Origin: a virus
Length of the DNA stretch: 25,169 bases
Virus record (IMG/VR): IMGVR_UViG_3300023179_000476
Span: 1 to 25,169 of that record
Strand: one strand, 5' to 3'
Part shown: piece by piece, positions 1 through 7,733 of the stretch
Layout: every line of letters starts with the position of its first letter
Numbering within the stretch: the first letter of the stretch is position 1
Translations under genes and position numbers: made by a program
The notes under the pieces: generated by a model
What the model was told of the DNA's origin: nothing
Seen by the model: only the letters and a program-made list of their open reading frames with translations
Databases searched by the model: none

Positions 1-2
1 TC

Positions 3-962
3 TATAATGTTGTATCAGGCGCAGGACAATTTAGATTGTTTTGGGACAATCAAACCGCAGGGATTCCAGCTAATTCCCGGGGATTATCTAGTAGTAACGG
101 AACCTCATGGACTCCATTTTTGTCGGGGTCTACTTTAACAGCAGAAGTTTTTGTTTCTGCACCGCCCGCTTTAACTGCTGGAGAAACATATTTCCTTTCA
201 CCAACAACTGCCGGTAAAATTACTACATCAGATCCTACAGTGGTTGGCCAAGTATCTAAACCTCTTGGTGTTGCACGCTCTACAACTGCGTTTGAATTTT
301 TCAACATGCGCGGTTCAGTTGTTGGTGGCGCTAATGCCAGAACGCAGATTTCTTTATCTAATAATGCAATAACAACAATCCAAGTGGCCTCTGCTTACGA
401 TGCCGGCGAATTAACTGGCTGGGTAACTATTGACGCAACTACCGATTATCGTTTTTATGTTCAAGCCCAGTTTGCTAAAAACGGCGCCGGGACTGACTAT
501 AACATTTCATACCAAACTATGGGTGATGTTCCGCCGCTTGGATTTAGCGTTACTATCACTGCTGCCGGTTTAATACAAATTACTCTGCCAAATATTGCAG
601 GATTTGTTAATGCCAGCGTTAACTTTGCATTAAACGCTCCAGCTGTTGGCGCAACCTTTCCGTTAACAATTGGCGGAAATAATATAGTTGCAAATTATAA
701 AGCAGTAACAGGAACGTACACAATTAATGCTTCGGACTATTATGTTTCAGCATCAGGTGCAGTGGGATACACTATCAATTTGCCGGCAGCATCTACAGTG
801 TCCGGTAAAATATTTGTTGTAAAAAGTAGGCTAAATGCTGGCCAAGTTTTGACAATTGACGCAAATGGTTCGGAAACTATCGATGGAACTTTAACCGTTG
901 GCTTATTCCAAAACGAATCTTGCCATTTAGTTAGCAATGGCACATCTTGGGAGATGTTCTAA
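3..962 (+). CDS. tail fibre protein, 5' end outside window
   Basis: The reading frame is open from base 3, and the residues before the first possible start (a TTG at 36) continue smoothly into the protein, so the gene begins upstream and about 319 residues are visible. The sequence is rich in Thr, Ser, Gly, Ala and Asn with alternating beta-type segments, typical of trimeric phage fibres. It includes a motif reading LSPTTAGKIT followed by GQVSKPLGVA, of a kind I associate with phage fibre shafts. The last 85 or so residues form a domain (TIDANGSETIDG, ending NGTSWEMF) that recurs in the 111-aa protein at 3284-3619, so the two are related. The stop shares its last base with the start of the next gene. 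Role: virion fibre or baseplate appendage. The fibre class is well supported; the exact position in the virion is not. Confidence 0.75.
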   Translation, partial: YNVVSGAGQFRLFWDNQTAGIPANSRGLSSSNGTSWTPFLSGSTLTAEVFVSAPPALTAGETYFLSPTTAGKITTSDPTVVGQVSKPLGVARSTTAFEFFNMRGSVVGGANARTQISLSNNAITTIQVASAYDAGELTGWVTIDATTDYRFYVQAQFAKNGAGTDYNISYQTMGDVPPLGFSVTITAAGLIQITLPNIAGFVNASVNFALNAPAVGATFPLTIGGNNIVANYKAVTGTYTINASDYYVSASGAVGYTINLPAASTVSGKIFVVKSRLNAGQVLTIDANGSETIDGTLTVGLFQNESCHLVSNGTSWEMF

Positions 963-1690
963 TGGCATTTTTAGGCATTGCGCCAACCGGAACAGTATTA
1001 CCGTTTGCAGGCTCGGCAGCACCAGAAGGTTGGGCATTATGCGATGGCAGTGCTATAAGCCGCACAACCTATTCAAAACTATTTGGTGTTATTTCCACAA
1101 CATATGGAGTTGGTGATAATTCAACAACATTTAATGTTCCCGACATGCGCGGTGTTTATCCACGTGGAGCTGGAACAAACGGAACAGCAAATTATGGTGG
1201 AGTGACAGGACATACGCCAGCCGGTGGAGCTTTAGCTGCAAAAGGCGGACAAAAAACTGCCAAGAATGGATTAACGGCAAGTGCTAACAGCAGCAACATC
1301 AGCGCCTTAACACTTAATAGTAGTTCTATAACATTAACAATGAACAGCAGTTCTGTTTCTGGTAGCGTATCTGTAGGAAATAGTACAGTTCCAACGGACG
1401 GAATCATGCGTCCAACAGGCAGCACTAATTCAGGCGCAAAAACAGTGATTGACGATAGATGGTCAGATGGAAATTTTTATAACTGGGGTGCCACAACTCT
1501 ACCAAGTTCTTCTCACAATCACTCGGCAACCCCATCATTGACAGCCGCAGCGCAAACTTTGTCCACAGGCACAGCAGCTGCTCAAACTTTGTCTTCAGGA
1601 ACAGCATCAGCACAAACTATTACTGTAGGTGCAGGTGATACGGAAACAACACCAGCATTTTTAGCTCTTAATTATATTATTAAGTTATAA
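962..1690 (+). CDS. tail collar domain fibre protein, copy 1
   Basis: This 242-aa protein starts with a Phage Collar-type domain over about residues 8-60, recognisable from GTVLPFAGSAAPEGWALCDG, then SRTTYSKLF and FNVPDMRGVYPRG. The C terminus (ETTPAFLALNYIIKL) is a variant of the closing motif shared by the whole array. Between them is a Ser/Thr/Ala-rich stretch with short repeats (NSSSITLTMNSSSVSGS; AAQTLSTGTAAAQTLSSGTA) that closely resembles the protein at 2507-3274. One H-x-H motif (HNH) is present. The ATG at 962 is preferred: it overlaps the previous TAA and has GGGAG about 9 bases upstream. Collar proteins form trimeric tips of short or long tail fibres and often contact the receptor. 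Which fibre this belongs to is unknown. Confidence 0.85.
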   Translation: MAFLGIAPTGTVLPFAGSAAPEGWALCDGSAISRTTYSKLFGVISTTYGVGDNSTTFNVPDMRGVYPRGAGTNGTANYGGVTGHTPAGGALAAKGGQKTAKNGLTASANSSNISALTLNSSSITLTMNSSSVSGSVSVGNSTVPTDGIMRPTGSTNSGAKTVIDDRWSDGNFYNWGATTLPSSSHNHSATPSLTAAAQTLSTGTAAAQTLSSGTASAQTITVGAGDTETTPAFLALNYIIKL

Positions 1691-1699
1691 GAGGAACAA

Positions 1700-2503
1700 A
1701 TGGCAAACGCAGCATTATTAGCAACATTAGGAGACCAAACTTCGTCCCAAGCTGCGGGCGCAATCTCTGCATTAATGCCATCAGGCGTTATTTTGCCATT
1801 TGGTGGCTCATCTGCGCCACCAGGTTGGCTATTATGCGACGGTTCAGCAATTAGTAGAACAACATACGCAAATTTATTTGCTGCGATTGGCACATCGCAC
1901 GGTTATGGCGATAACTCCACCACATTTAATTTACCAGATTTTCGTGGTCGATTTATGCGTGGTGTAGATGGAACAGCAGGACGAGATCCAGATAAAGCGA
2001 CTAGAACCGCAGCTGCGACTGGAGGTAATACGGGCAATAATGTTGGGAGTATCCAAACAAACGCTACCGCTAAAAATGGATTGTCTGCAACAGCGGGAAC
2101 AGTAACTACAACAGTAAACGGGCTTAAAAATCAATTAAATGGAACTTCTGGTGGCGTATCAGCCGGCCATTATCATGGAATTAGCGGAGAAGGTGATCAT
2201 ACTCATCAGCAATACGTAACAGCAAATCCTGGTTTAGGTCCGTATAATACCCGTCTTGATTATAATTCCGATGCTAATAACCTTGCCACATATCCGCAGG
2301 TTCAAACGGGTGGTGCTGGAGCTCACTCTCATGGTGGTGGAACGGGAGGTCAAAGTGTTGACCATTCCCACTCTTGGGATTTTGGGGGTTCTGCAACTTT
2401 TTCTGCATCAGGGACAACACCAGCACAAGCTGTTACAGTTGGTAATGGAGATAATGAAACAAGGCCATTAAATATAAACGTTAACTATATTATCAAGGTA
2501 TAG
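1700..2503 (+). CDS. tail collar domain fibre protein, copy 2
   Basis: The 267-aa protein has an N-terminal extension of about 30 residues, then a collar domain (GVILPFGGSSAPPGWLLCDG, TTYANLF, FNLPDFRGRFMRG). A segment reading RDPDKATRTAAATGGNTGNNVGS follows, corresponding to the RDPDRATRTASNPGGNTGDNVGS segment of the three later copies. Four H-x-H motifs occur (HYH, HTH, HSH, HSH), and the end is ETRPLNINVNYIIKV. The start has a good ribosome site (AGAGGAAC) 7 or so bases upstream, 9 bases after the previous stop. It looks intermediate between the Ser/Ala-rich copies 1 and 3 and the histidine-rich copies 4-6. Likely a receptor-binding or fibre-tip subunit; the ligand is unknown. Confidence 0.85.
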   Translation: MANAALLATLGDQTSSQAAGAISALMPSGVILPFGGSSAPPGWLLCDGSAISRTTYANLFAAIGTSHGYGDNSTTFNLPDFRGRFMRGVDGTAGRDPDKATRTAAATGGNTGNNVGSIQTNATAKNGLSATAGTVTTTVNGLKNQLNGTSGGVSAGHYHGISGEGDHTHQQYVTANPGLGPYNTRLDYNSDANNLATYPQVQTGGAGAHSHGGGTGGQSVDHSHSWDFGGSATFSASGTTPAQAVTVGNGDNETRPLNINVNYIIKV

Positions 2504-2506
2504 AAA

Positions 2507-3274
2507 ATGTCAAGTAGTGCAATTTCTGGACTTACAATTATCGATTTTCCAGCGGGAATGATTATGCCATACGCCGGATCATCAACGCCGGCAGGTTGGT
2601 TGGAATGTAATGGGGCAGAAGTTGATATTTCTGCATATCCGTCATTATCAGCGGCACTTGGAACTACTTGGAATAATGCTAAAAATCCTTTAACTGGTGC
2701 AACATATGCAAGCCCAGCAGCGGGAAAATTCCGTTTGCCAGATTTAAGGGGTTCGTTTTTACGAGGATCTTCCGGCGGAGCTAATAACGCACAAGGTGTT
2801 GCGACTGGATTGGCGGAATTTCAAACACACAAAACTGCTAAAAATGGATTAACAGCAACTTCTGGTACGAGCAATCTTAGTGCATTAACAATGAACAGCA
2901 GCAGTATTTCATTAACAATGAACAGCAGTAGTGTCTCCGGCTCAGCAACTTCAGGAGGTATAGATCATACCCACACTGCAGGTATTTACAGAGTTACTGC
3001 AGATTTTTCCAATGGTACCACCGGCTTAATTCGAAACGGCGGTGCTGCAACTCCATCTAGCTATGGTACTGCAGAAGCTTCAAGTGGTGCTTCTGCATAT
3101 AACCATACTCACGGATTGTCCGCAACAGCAGCCGCTCAAACATTATCAACTGGTTCAGCCGCAGCTCAAACAGTTTCATCTAGCACAGTAGCGGCACCTG
3201 CTATTACAATAGGGGCTGGCGATGCCGAAACAAGACCAGATGCAGTTGGTGTTAGATATTTGATTAAAATTTAA
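2507..3274 (+). CDS. tail collar domain fibre protein, copy 3
   Basis: 255 aa. The collar domain lies at about residues 15-85 (MIMPYAGSSTPAGWLECNG, FRLPDLRGSFLRG), with an insertion between its two halves compared with neighbours. The middle carries the SALTMNSSSISLTMNSSSV repeat block also found in copy 1 at 962-1690, two H-x-H motifs (both HTH) and an Ala/Gln/Thr repeat. It ends AETRPDAVGVRYLIKI. The gene begins three bases after the preceding stop, so the two are probably translated together. The shared block with copy 1 but not with copy 2 between them suggests shuffling of shaft segments within the array. Likely a fibre-tip protein. Confidence 0.83.
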   Translation: MSSSAISGLTIIDFPAGMIMPYAGSSTPAGWLECNGAEVDISAYPSLSAALGTTWNNAKNPLTGATYASPAAGKFRLPDLRGSFLRGSSGGANNAQGVATGLAEFQTHKTAKNGLTATSGTSNLSALTMNSSSISLTMNSSSVSGSATSGGIDHTHTAGIYRVTADFSNGTTGLIRNGGAATPSSYGTAEASSGASAYNHTHGLSATAAAQTLSTGSAAAQTVSSSTVAAPAITIGAGDAETRPDAVGVRYLIKI

Positions 3275-3283
3275 GGATTTATT

Positions 3284-3619
3284 ATGGCAACATATACATC
3301 TAAATTCAAACCAACTCCAGTATTTATGAAGGACTTTTACCTTCAATACTATGTTGTTACTCTTACATCTGGTACAACTCTAACTGATTTGCCAGTAAAT
3401 TATCTTTATGCATGTAACTCTGCAACAGCCATAACTGTCGTCTTGCCTTCTGCAGTCGGAAAAGACGGTTGCGTTTTGTTCTTTAAAAATATAAATACTG
3501 GTAATGTAACTATTGATGGTAATGGTTCACAAACAATTGATGGACAGTTAACACAAATTTTGCCACAATATTCTTCATTTGAATTAGTGGCACTTAATGG
3601 AAACTGGTTTATTAAATGA
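3284..3619 (+). CDS. small fibre-domain protein
   Basis: A 111-aa protein that lacks a collar domain. It consists of about 25 lead residues followed by a domain (YLYACNSATAITVVLPSAVG, then TIDGNGSQTIDG, ending LNGNWFIK) clearly related to the C-terminal domain of the fibre at 3-962. It may be a free-standing fibre cap or attachment module, or a remnant of a longer fibre gene. The start has an AAGGATT ribosome site, and the stop overlaps the next start in an ATGA arrangement, so translation of the two is probably coupled. The relationship to the first gene is visible in the sequence; the separate function is unknown. Confidence 0.7.
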   Translation: MATYTSKFKPTPVFMKDFYLQYYVVTLTSGTTLTDLPVNYLYACNSATAITVVLPSAVGKDGCVLFFKNINTGNVTIDGNGSQTIDGQLTQILPQYSSFELVALNGNWFIK

Positions 3620-4350
3620 CGTTATTCAACTTTGTGCCGACAGGCTCAATTTTGCCATCTTCCGAATCTGCAGCACCATCAGGATGGTTGTTGTGTGATG
3701 GCTCTGCAATTAGTCGAACAATTTATCCCAATTTATTTGCTGCAATCGGTACGACTTGGGGAAATGGAGATGGATCTACTACATTTCACTTACCAGATTT
3801 AAGAGGCCGGTTTCTGAGGGGAAGAGATGGGGGAGTAGGTCGCGATCCCGACCGCGCAACAAGAACAGCCTCAAATCCTGGTGGCAATACTGGAGATAAC
3901 GTCGGAAGTGTGCAAGGCCATGGATATAAAACCCATAACCATGGCGTAACTACGTCTGGCGGCACTACTGGCAACGAAAGTGCAGATCACTATCACAGCA
4001 CTGGATACGTTTCTAACGACCATAGCCATTGGGCTAATGGCAACGGTGATCATTATCACTGGCAAAACGATGCATATTGGGCAGAATCTAATGGTGGAAA
4101 CCAGAGTCTACGAGGAGAGGGATATGGAAATGATTATGATAATCAACCGTGGTATAGATGGATTACCTATAGTAATGCCGGCTGGCATGATCATGGAACG
4201 GGTGGAGTTAATTCAAACCATGTACATGGAACTGGTGGCAGAAGCGCTGGCCATTCGCATGCAGTGACGACCTCGGTATCGGTAACGGCTAATGGCGGAA
4301 ACGAAACAAGACCTAAAAACGTAACCCTAAACTATATTATTAAAATATGA
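3616..4350 (+). CDS. tail collar fibre protein, His-rich, copy 4
   Basis: 244 aa, with a collar domain at residues 8-60 (SGWLLCDG, FHLPDLRGRFLRG), the RDPDRATRTASNPGGNTGDNVGS linker, then a histidine- and glycine-rich region of about 110 residues, and the closing motif NETRPKNVTLNYIIKI. Seven H-x-H motifs are present in order: HNH, HYH, HSH, HYH, HDH, HVH, HSH. In T4 gp37 the receptor-binding needle is a trimer whose H-x-H motifs bind a line of iron ions, so a similar metal-filled needle is a reasonable inference here. It also has many Trp and Tyr residues between the fifth and sixth histidine groups, a likely exposed and variable loop. Start and stop both overlap neighbours by ATGA. Confidence 0.85.
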   Translation: MTLFNFVPTGSILPSSESAAPSGWLLCDGSAISRTIYPNLFAAIGTTWGNGDGSTTFHLPDLRGRFLRGRDGGVGRDPDRATRTASNPGGNTGDNVGSVQGHGYKTHNHGVTTSGGTTGNESADHYHSTGYVSNDHSHWANGNGDHYHWQNDAYWAESNGGNQSLRGEGYGNDYDNQPWYRWITYSNAGWHDHGTGGVNSNHVHGTGGRSAGHSHAVTTSVSVTANGGNETRPKNVTLNYIIKI

Positions 4351-5081
4351 CTTTTTTTAATTCAATACCATCAGGAACAATTTTGCCATTTGCAGGAACA
4401 ACTGCTCCTGCTGGATGGTTGTTGTGTGACGGTTCAATTATTAGCAGAACGGTATATGCAAATTTATTCAATAAAATATCAACAAGTTTTGGAAACGGTG
4501 ATGGATCTTCCACTTTCCATTTACCAGATATGCGCGGAAGGTTTGAGCGTGGCAAAGACAGCGGCATAGCTAGAGATCCAGACAGAACTGCCAGAACGGC
4601 TTCAAATCCTGGTGGTAATACTGGAGATAATGTTGGAAGTGTACAAGACCATACGTATTCTTCTCATACTCACACAAACTCTGCCAGCGTTTCTACTGGT
4701 GGTGAAAGCGTAGATCATTCGCATAATAATACTGGCTACATTAGCGCAGATCATGGACACTATGTCAATCCTACTGGCGATCATAACCATGGTTCAGACG
4801 ATGCTTATTTTTCTGAGTTTAATGGATGGAATAGAGGATTCCAAGGCAGTAATCATGGTGGACATTGGAGCAATAGTGTAGATTCTACATGGCAAGCTAC
4901 CGAATCTCAAGGCTGGCATGATCATGGAACAGGCGGAGTTTCTGCTAACCATTATCACGGTACAAATACGGTATCTGCGTGGCACACCCACACAATACCA
5001 TTTAACTTATCGATTAATACAGACGGCGGAAACGAAACAAGACCAGTTAACGCAAATATGAATTATGTGATTAAAATATGA
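4347..5081 (+). CDS. tail collar fibre protein, His-rich, copy 5
   Basis: 244 aa, the same length and plan as the proteins before and after it: collar domain (GTILPFAGTTAPAGWLLCDG, FHLPDMRGRFERG), the RDPDRTARTASNPGGNTGDNVGS linker, a His-rich needle-like region and the ending NETRPVNANMNYVIKI. The seven H-x-H motifs are HTH, HSH, HGH, HNH, HDH, HYH, HTH, in matching positions to copy 4. Its linker is identical at the DNA level over 88 bases to that of copy 6, pointing to a recent duplication or gene conversion, while the loops between histidine groups differ. The start overlaps the previous stop (ATGA). Probable receptor-binding tip. Confidence 0.85.
   Translation: MTFFNSIPSGTILPFAGTTAPAGWLLCDGSIISRTVYANLFNKISTSFGNGDGSSTFHLPDMRGRFERGKDSGIARDPDRTARTASNPGGNTGDNVGSVQDHTYSSHTHTNSASVSTGGESVDHSHNNTGYISADHGHYVNPTGDHNHGSDDAYFSEFNGWNRGFQGSNHGGHWSNSVDSTWQATESQGWHDHGTGGVSANHYHGTNTVSAWHTHTIPFNLSINTDGGNETRPVNANMNYVIKI
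4561..4648 (+). repeat. 88-bp exact direct repeat, copy A
   Basis: These 88 bases are identical, including all synonymous positions, to 5292-5379 in the next collar gene. They encode the linker between collar domain and His-rich region. A second identical stretch of 29 bases (4500-4528 and 5231-5259) lies just upstream. The equivalent part of copy 4 (around 3830-3915) has many synonymous differences, so the identity is recent. Confidence 0.95.
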
Positions 5082-5812
5082 CTTACTTTAACTCTTTACC
5101 ACCAGGAATTGTTATACCGTTCGGAGGACCGACCGCTCCTGCTGGATGGTTGTTGTGTGATGGCTCTGCAGTGAGCAGGTCTTTATATAGCACTTTATTC
5201 TCTGCCATTGGGACAACTTGGGGCAATGGAGATGGATCTTCCACTTTCCATTTACCAGACTTGAGAGGTAGGTTTTTAAGAGGTAAAGATGGCGGCATAG
5301 CTAGAGATCCAGACAGAACTGCCAGAACGGCTTCAAATCCTGGTGGTAATACTGGAGATAATGTTGGAAGTGTACAAGATAACGCACACGGACATGATCA
5401 TGCCAATACTCGATCAGCAACATCGGACATTCCAAATGTAAACCATACGCACGGAAATACTGGTTATATTAGTGCAGACCATGGCCATTATGTAAATCCA
5501 AGCGGAGCACACACCCATGGTCGCGTTGATGCACATTTTTGTTCCGCCCCCAGTGCTGGTATGTTTGGCACAAACCAGACATATGACTATGATAATGGTA
5601 GATTAACACACGGAACAACTTCCGGATGGGCTAGCATTGGTAATCATGGGCATTCTACTGGTGGAATTAACACTAACCATTATCACGATTCACCTGGCCG
5701 TTCAGTAAATCATACTCACGAAGCAACGCCATCGGTTACTATTAATAATAGTGGGTCTATATCTGAAACTAGACCTTTAAATGCAAATGTGAATTATATT
5801 ATAAAAATATAA
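5078..5812 (+). CDS. tail collar fibre protein, His-rich, copy 6
   Basis: 244 aa. Collar domain (GIVIPFGGPTAPAGWLLCDG, FHLPDLRGRFLRG), the conserved linker, then a His-rich region with the same seven histidine positions as copies 4 and 5 (HGHDH, HTH, HGH, HTH, HGH, HYH, HTH), ending SETRPLNANVNYIIKI. The loop between the fourth and fifth motifs (about residues 160-190) is unlike copies 4 and 5 and contains one Cys. It is the last gene of the collar array; a 24-base gap with an own ribosome site precedes the next gene. Three near-equal paralogs in a row could give alternative receptor specificities, or heterotrimeric tips; the sequence alone cannot decide. Confidence 0.85.
   Translation: MTYFNSLPPGIVIPFGGPTAPAGWLLCDGSAVSRSLYSTLFSAIGTTWGNGDGSSTFHLPDLRGRFLRGKDGGIARDPDRTARTASNPGGNTGDNVGSVQDNAHGHDHANTRSATSDIPNVNHTHGNTGYISADHGHYVNPSGAHTHGRVDAHFCSAPSAGMFGTNQTYDYDNGRLTHGTTSGWASIGNHGHSTGGINTNHYHDSPGRSVNHTHEATPSVTINNSGSISETRPLNANVNYIIKI
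5292..5379 (+). repeat. 88-bp exact direct repeat, copy B
   Basis: Second copy of the 88-base block at 4561-4648, spaced 731 bases away in the same frame of the neighbouring paralog. Such a block could act as a homology tract for recombination that swaps the variable His-rich tips. Confidence 0.95.
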
Positions 5813-5836
5813 AATTCTTATTTAACCGGAGTATTT

Positions 5837-6430
5837 ATGAAAATTATCATTAAAAAAGGTGAGCCTCTTTGGTCTGAAGATGGTCATCATATTTTAGATG
5901 ATCGAGGATTTGCAAAAGTTAGTGAAGAATTGCATAAAGAAATTGTTATTACAAATCCAGACGCTGTCGAAAGAGTTAAAAAATCTCTTAGACGAGAAAG
6001 ATGGGATGAACTGTATTTGATTGCGTTAGATAGTTCTGCAGAATTTATTAAAGACAAAGAACAACAATTATTAAATTTTGAACAAGAAAAAATCGAAAAT
6101 ATTAAAAATCAATTGGAAGAAAAAAACGCCAAACTACAAGCTGCTCATAAAAAAAGACAAAAAGAAATGGAGCAGGAAAATGAAAGATTCCAGCAGGAAA
6201 GAAGATTAATACGCGAAATGCAAGAATCTGAAATGGAAGAATATCACAGAAAATATGAAGAAGAACAAAGAGCAAAAGTAGCAGCGGAAGAAGCAGAGCT
6301 TGCTAAAAAACGTGCGGAAGACGAACCTAAAATTGCTGCGCGAAAAGCTAAAGAAAAGGCTGAGGCAGATGCAAAAGAAGCTTTAATACAAGATTTAGTT
6401 AATCGAATTAATAAATTAGAAAAAAAATAA
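5837..6430 (+). CDS. charged coiled-coil protein of unknown function
   Basis: I do not recognise a family. The 197-aa protein has a small N-terminal part of about 70 residues (KIIIKKGEPLWSEDGHHILDDRGF and then a helical LRRERWDELYLIALDSS) and from about residue 72 to the end is almost entirely Glu/Lys/Arg/Gln-rich helix (for example EEKNAKLQAAHKKRQKEMEQ), strongly suggestive of a long coiled coil of about 125 residues. No signal peptide or membrane segment is visible. The start has CCGGAG about 8 bases upstream. It sits between the collar array and an AAA ATPase whose N terminus also has a Glu/Lys-rich helix, so the two may be partners, for example a scaffold or fibre-assembly factor with its ATPase. 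That partnership is inference. Confidence 0.7.
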   Translation: MKIIIKKGEPLWSEDGHHILDDRGFAKVSEELHKEIVITNPDAVERVKKSLRRERWDELYLIALDSSAEFIKDKEQQLLNFEQEKIENIKNQLEEKNAKLQAAHKKRQKEMEQENERFQQERRLIREMQESEMEEYHRKYEEEQRAKVAAEEAELAKKRAEDEPKIAARKAKEKAEADAKEALIQDLVNRINKLEKK

Positions 6431-6445
6431 TTTAGGGGGCGTTCA

Positions 6446-7435
6446 ATGAAATTGCAAAAATTAATTGTTAAAGATGTTAAAGATCTCGCCGTCGGCGCAG
6501 AAGTTGAAATAGAAAATAATTTTGTTATTCTAGATAACAAAATTATTTCATATGATATTGAGTCAAAATATATTTCAGAAGAAACTATTGATTTAGAAAA
6601 TGCCGAAGAAAAACAAAAATTAGAAGAAGCTAAAAAGAAAAAGGAAGAAGCGCTACAAGAATTTAAAGAAAAACATCAAATTCGTTGCGGAATTCATTAT
6701 CTTCATCAAGAACATGGAATGATTGCTATCCCTAAATCGGAAGAAAAATTTTTTGAGACAAACACAAGTAAATATTTAAAAAAACTTTTTTCTAATTTTT
6801 TTGAAAAAAGCGATTTATTATGGAACAAGTTTAAAAAAAATAAACGCGCGTATTTGTTATATTCTGAACCAGGTATGGGAAAATCTGCTTTAATTCGTCA
6901 TTTCACCGAACACGCTCTTAAAACAGAAGGTACGGCGGTAGTTCAGGTTGATGGAGACATCAACTTCAATATGCTTACTCATATTTTTTTAAAACCATAT
7001 GCCGATGATGTTAAACGAATTATTATTGTTATTGAAGATTTTGGCAAGCGTGATTCAGTTGCGAACTCAACGGTATTTAATCCATCGTGTTTAAATTTTC
7101 TCGATGGTACTGCTGGCCTTTTCCGCGTTCCAACAATGATTCTTTGCACAACAAACTTTGCTAAACAGCTTGGACCGCAACTAACCAATAGACCTGGGCG
7201 TTTTAATAAACTTATCAAAGTTTTACCACCATCAGATGAAGAAGTTTTTCAGCTAGTAGAAGGCATTGGTAAAATTAAAATGACTGATTCTCAAAAAGAA
7301 GCCTTTCGCGGTAAAGGACTTACGCCAGATCATATTATTGAAGCGATTATTCGCCATGAACTTGAAGAAATTTCTTTGCAGCGTTCTGTTGAAGAAGTTA
7401 TTTACGAGCGGGAGGGGATGAACCAATGGAGCTAA
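6446..7435 (+). CDS. BCS1-like AAA ATPase
   Basis: 329 aa. Residues about 50-78 form a Glu/Lys coiled coil. An AAA core follows: Walker A SEPGMGKS at 140-147 (the usual first Gly is Ser), Walker B IIIVIED at 192-198, sensor-1 TTN at 235-237 and RPGR at 249-252. Glu-Asp order in Walker B together with a TTN...RPGR arrangement resembles the BCS1 branch of AAA proteins, which remodel or translocate protein substrates. The C-terminal 70 residues look like a helical lid. The start follows a strong AGGGGG site. Located amid tail fibre genes and right after a coiled-coil protein, it may act as a chaperone in tail or fibre assembly, or on a host protein. ATPase family is well supported; the substrate is unknown. 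Confidence 0.85.
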   Translation: MKLQKLIVKDVKDLAVGAEVEIENNFVILDNKIISYDIESKYISEETIDLENAEEKQKLEEAKKKKEEALQEFKEKHQIRCGIHYLHQEHGMIAIPKSEEKFFETNTSKYLKKLFSNFFEKSDLLWNKFKKNKRAYLLYSEPGMGKSALIRHFTEHALKTEGTAVVQVDGDINFNMLTHIFLKPYADDVKRIIIVIEDFGKRDSVANSTVFNPSCLNFLDGTAGLFRVPTMILCTTNFAKQLGPQLTNRPGRFNKLIKVLPPSDEEVFQLVEGIGKIKMTDSQKEAFRGKGLTPDHIIEAIIRHELEEISLQRSVEEVIYEREGMNQWS

Positions 7436-7436
7436 T

Positions 7437-7733
7437 ATGGCTAATTATCAACGAGTAAGCGTGCAGTCATTACGATATTCGGCGATTATCACAGATCCCG
7501 TCGAATTTGATATTACCTCCGGTATAGTTATTGTCGACTATACCGACGATGCTTTTTATTATATCGATGTATTAAACCCATCTGCATCCCCGTTTGTTTT
7601 AAATGCTAATCAAGTCCATTTATCTAATAATCTCCAAGTAAACGCGGACTATAATGTTATAGGCACCATTTATACTGAAGATTCAGATATTTATGGTTCT
7701 GGTGATATTTATGGCACTGGAGATGTTGTGTAA
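7437..7733 (+). CDS. small fibre-associated protein
   Basis: 98 aa, not recognised. It is beta-rich with many Tyr, Ile, Val and Asp residues and ends in a short repeat (DIYGSGDIYGTGDVV). It starts two bases after the ATPase stop, and its stop shares one base with the start of the large fibre gene, so it is probably translated with that fibre. A role as a fibre connector or adaptor at the baseplate is a guess from position and size. No signal peptide or catalytic motif is visible. Confidence 0.6.
   Translation: MANYQRVSVQSLRYSAIITDPVEFDITSGIVIVDYTDDAFYYIDVLNPSASPFVLNANQVHLSNNLQVNADYNVIGTIYTEDSDIYGSGDIYGTGDVV

Noticed and set aside
3490-3497. TATAAATA, identical to the T4 late promoter core
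   Set aside because: It is inside a coding gene over 100 bases before the next start and is not repeated before other structural genes, so chance in AT-rich DNA is more likely.
962-5812. A diversity-generating retroelement acting on the fibre array
   Set aside because: No reverse transcriptase or template repeat was seen in the window, and the differences between copies are not confined to adenine sites.
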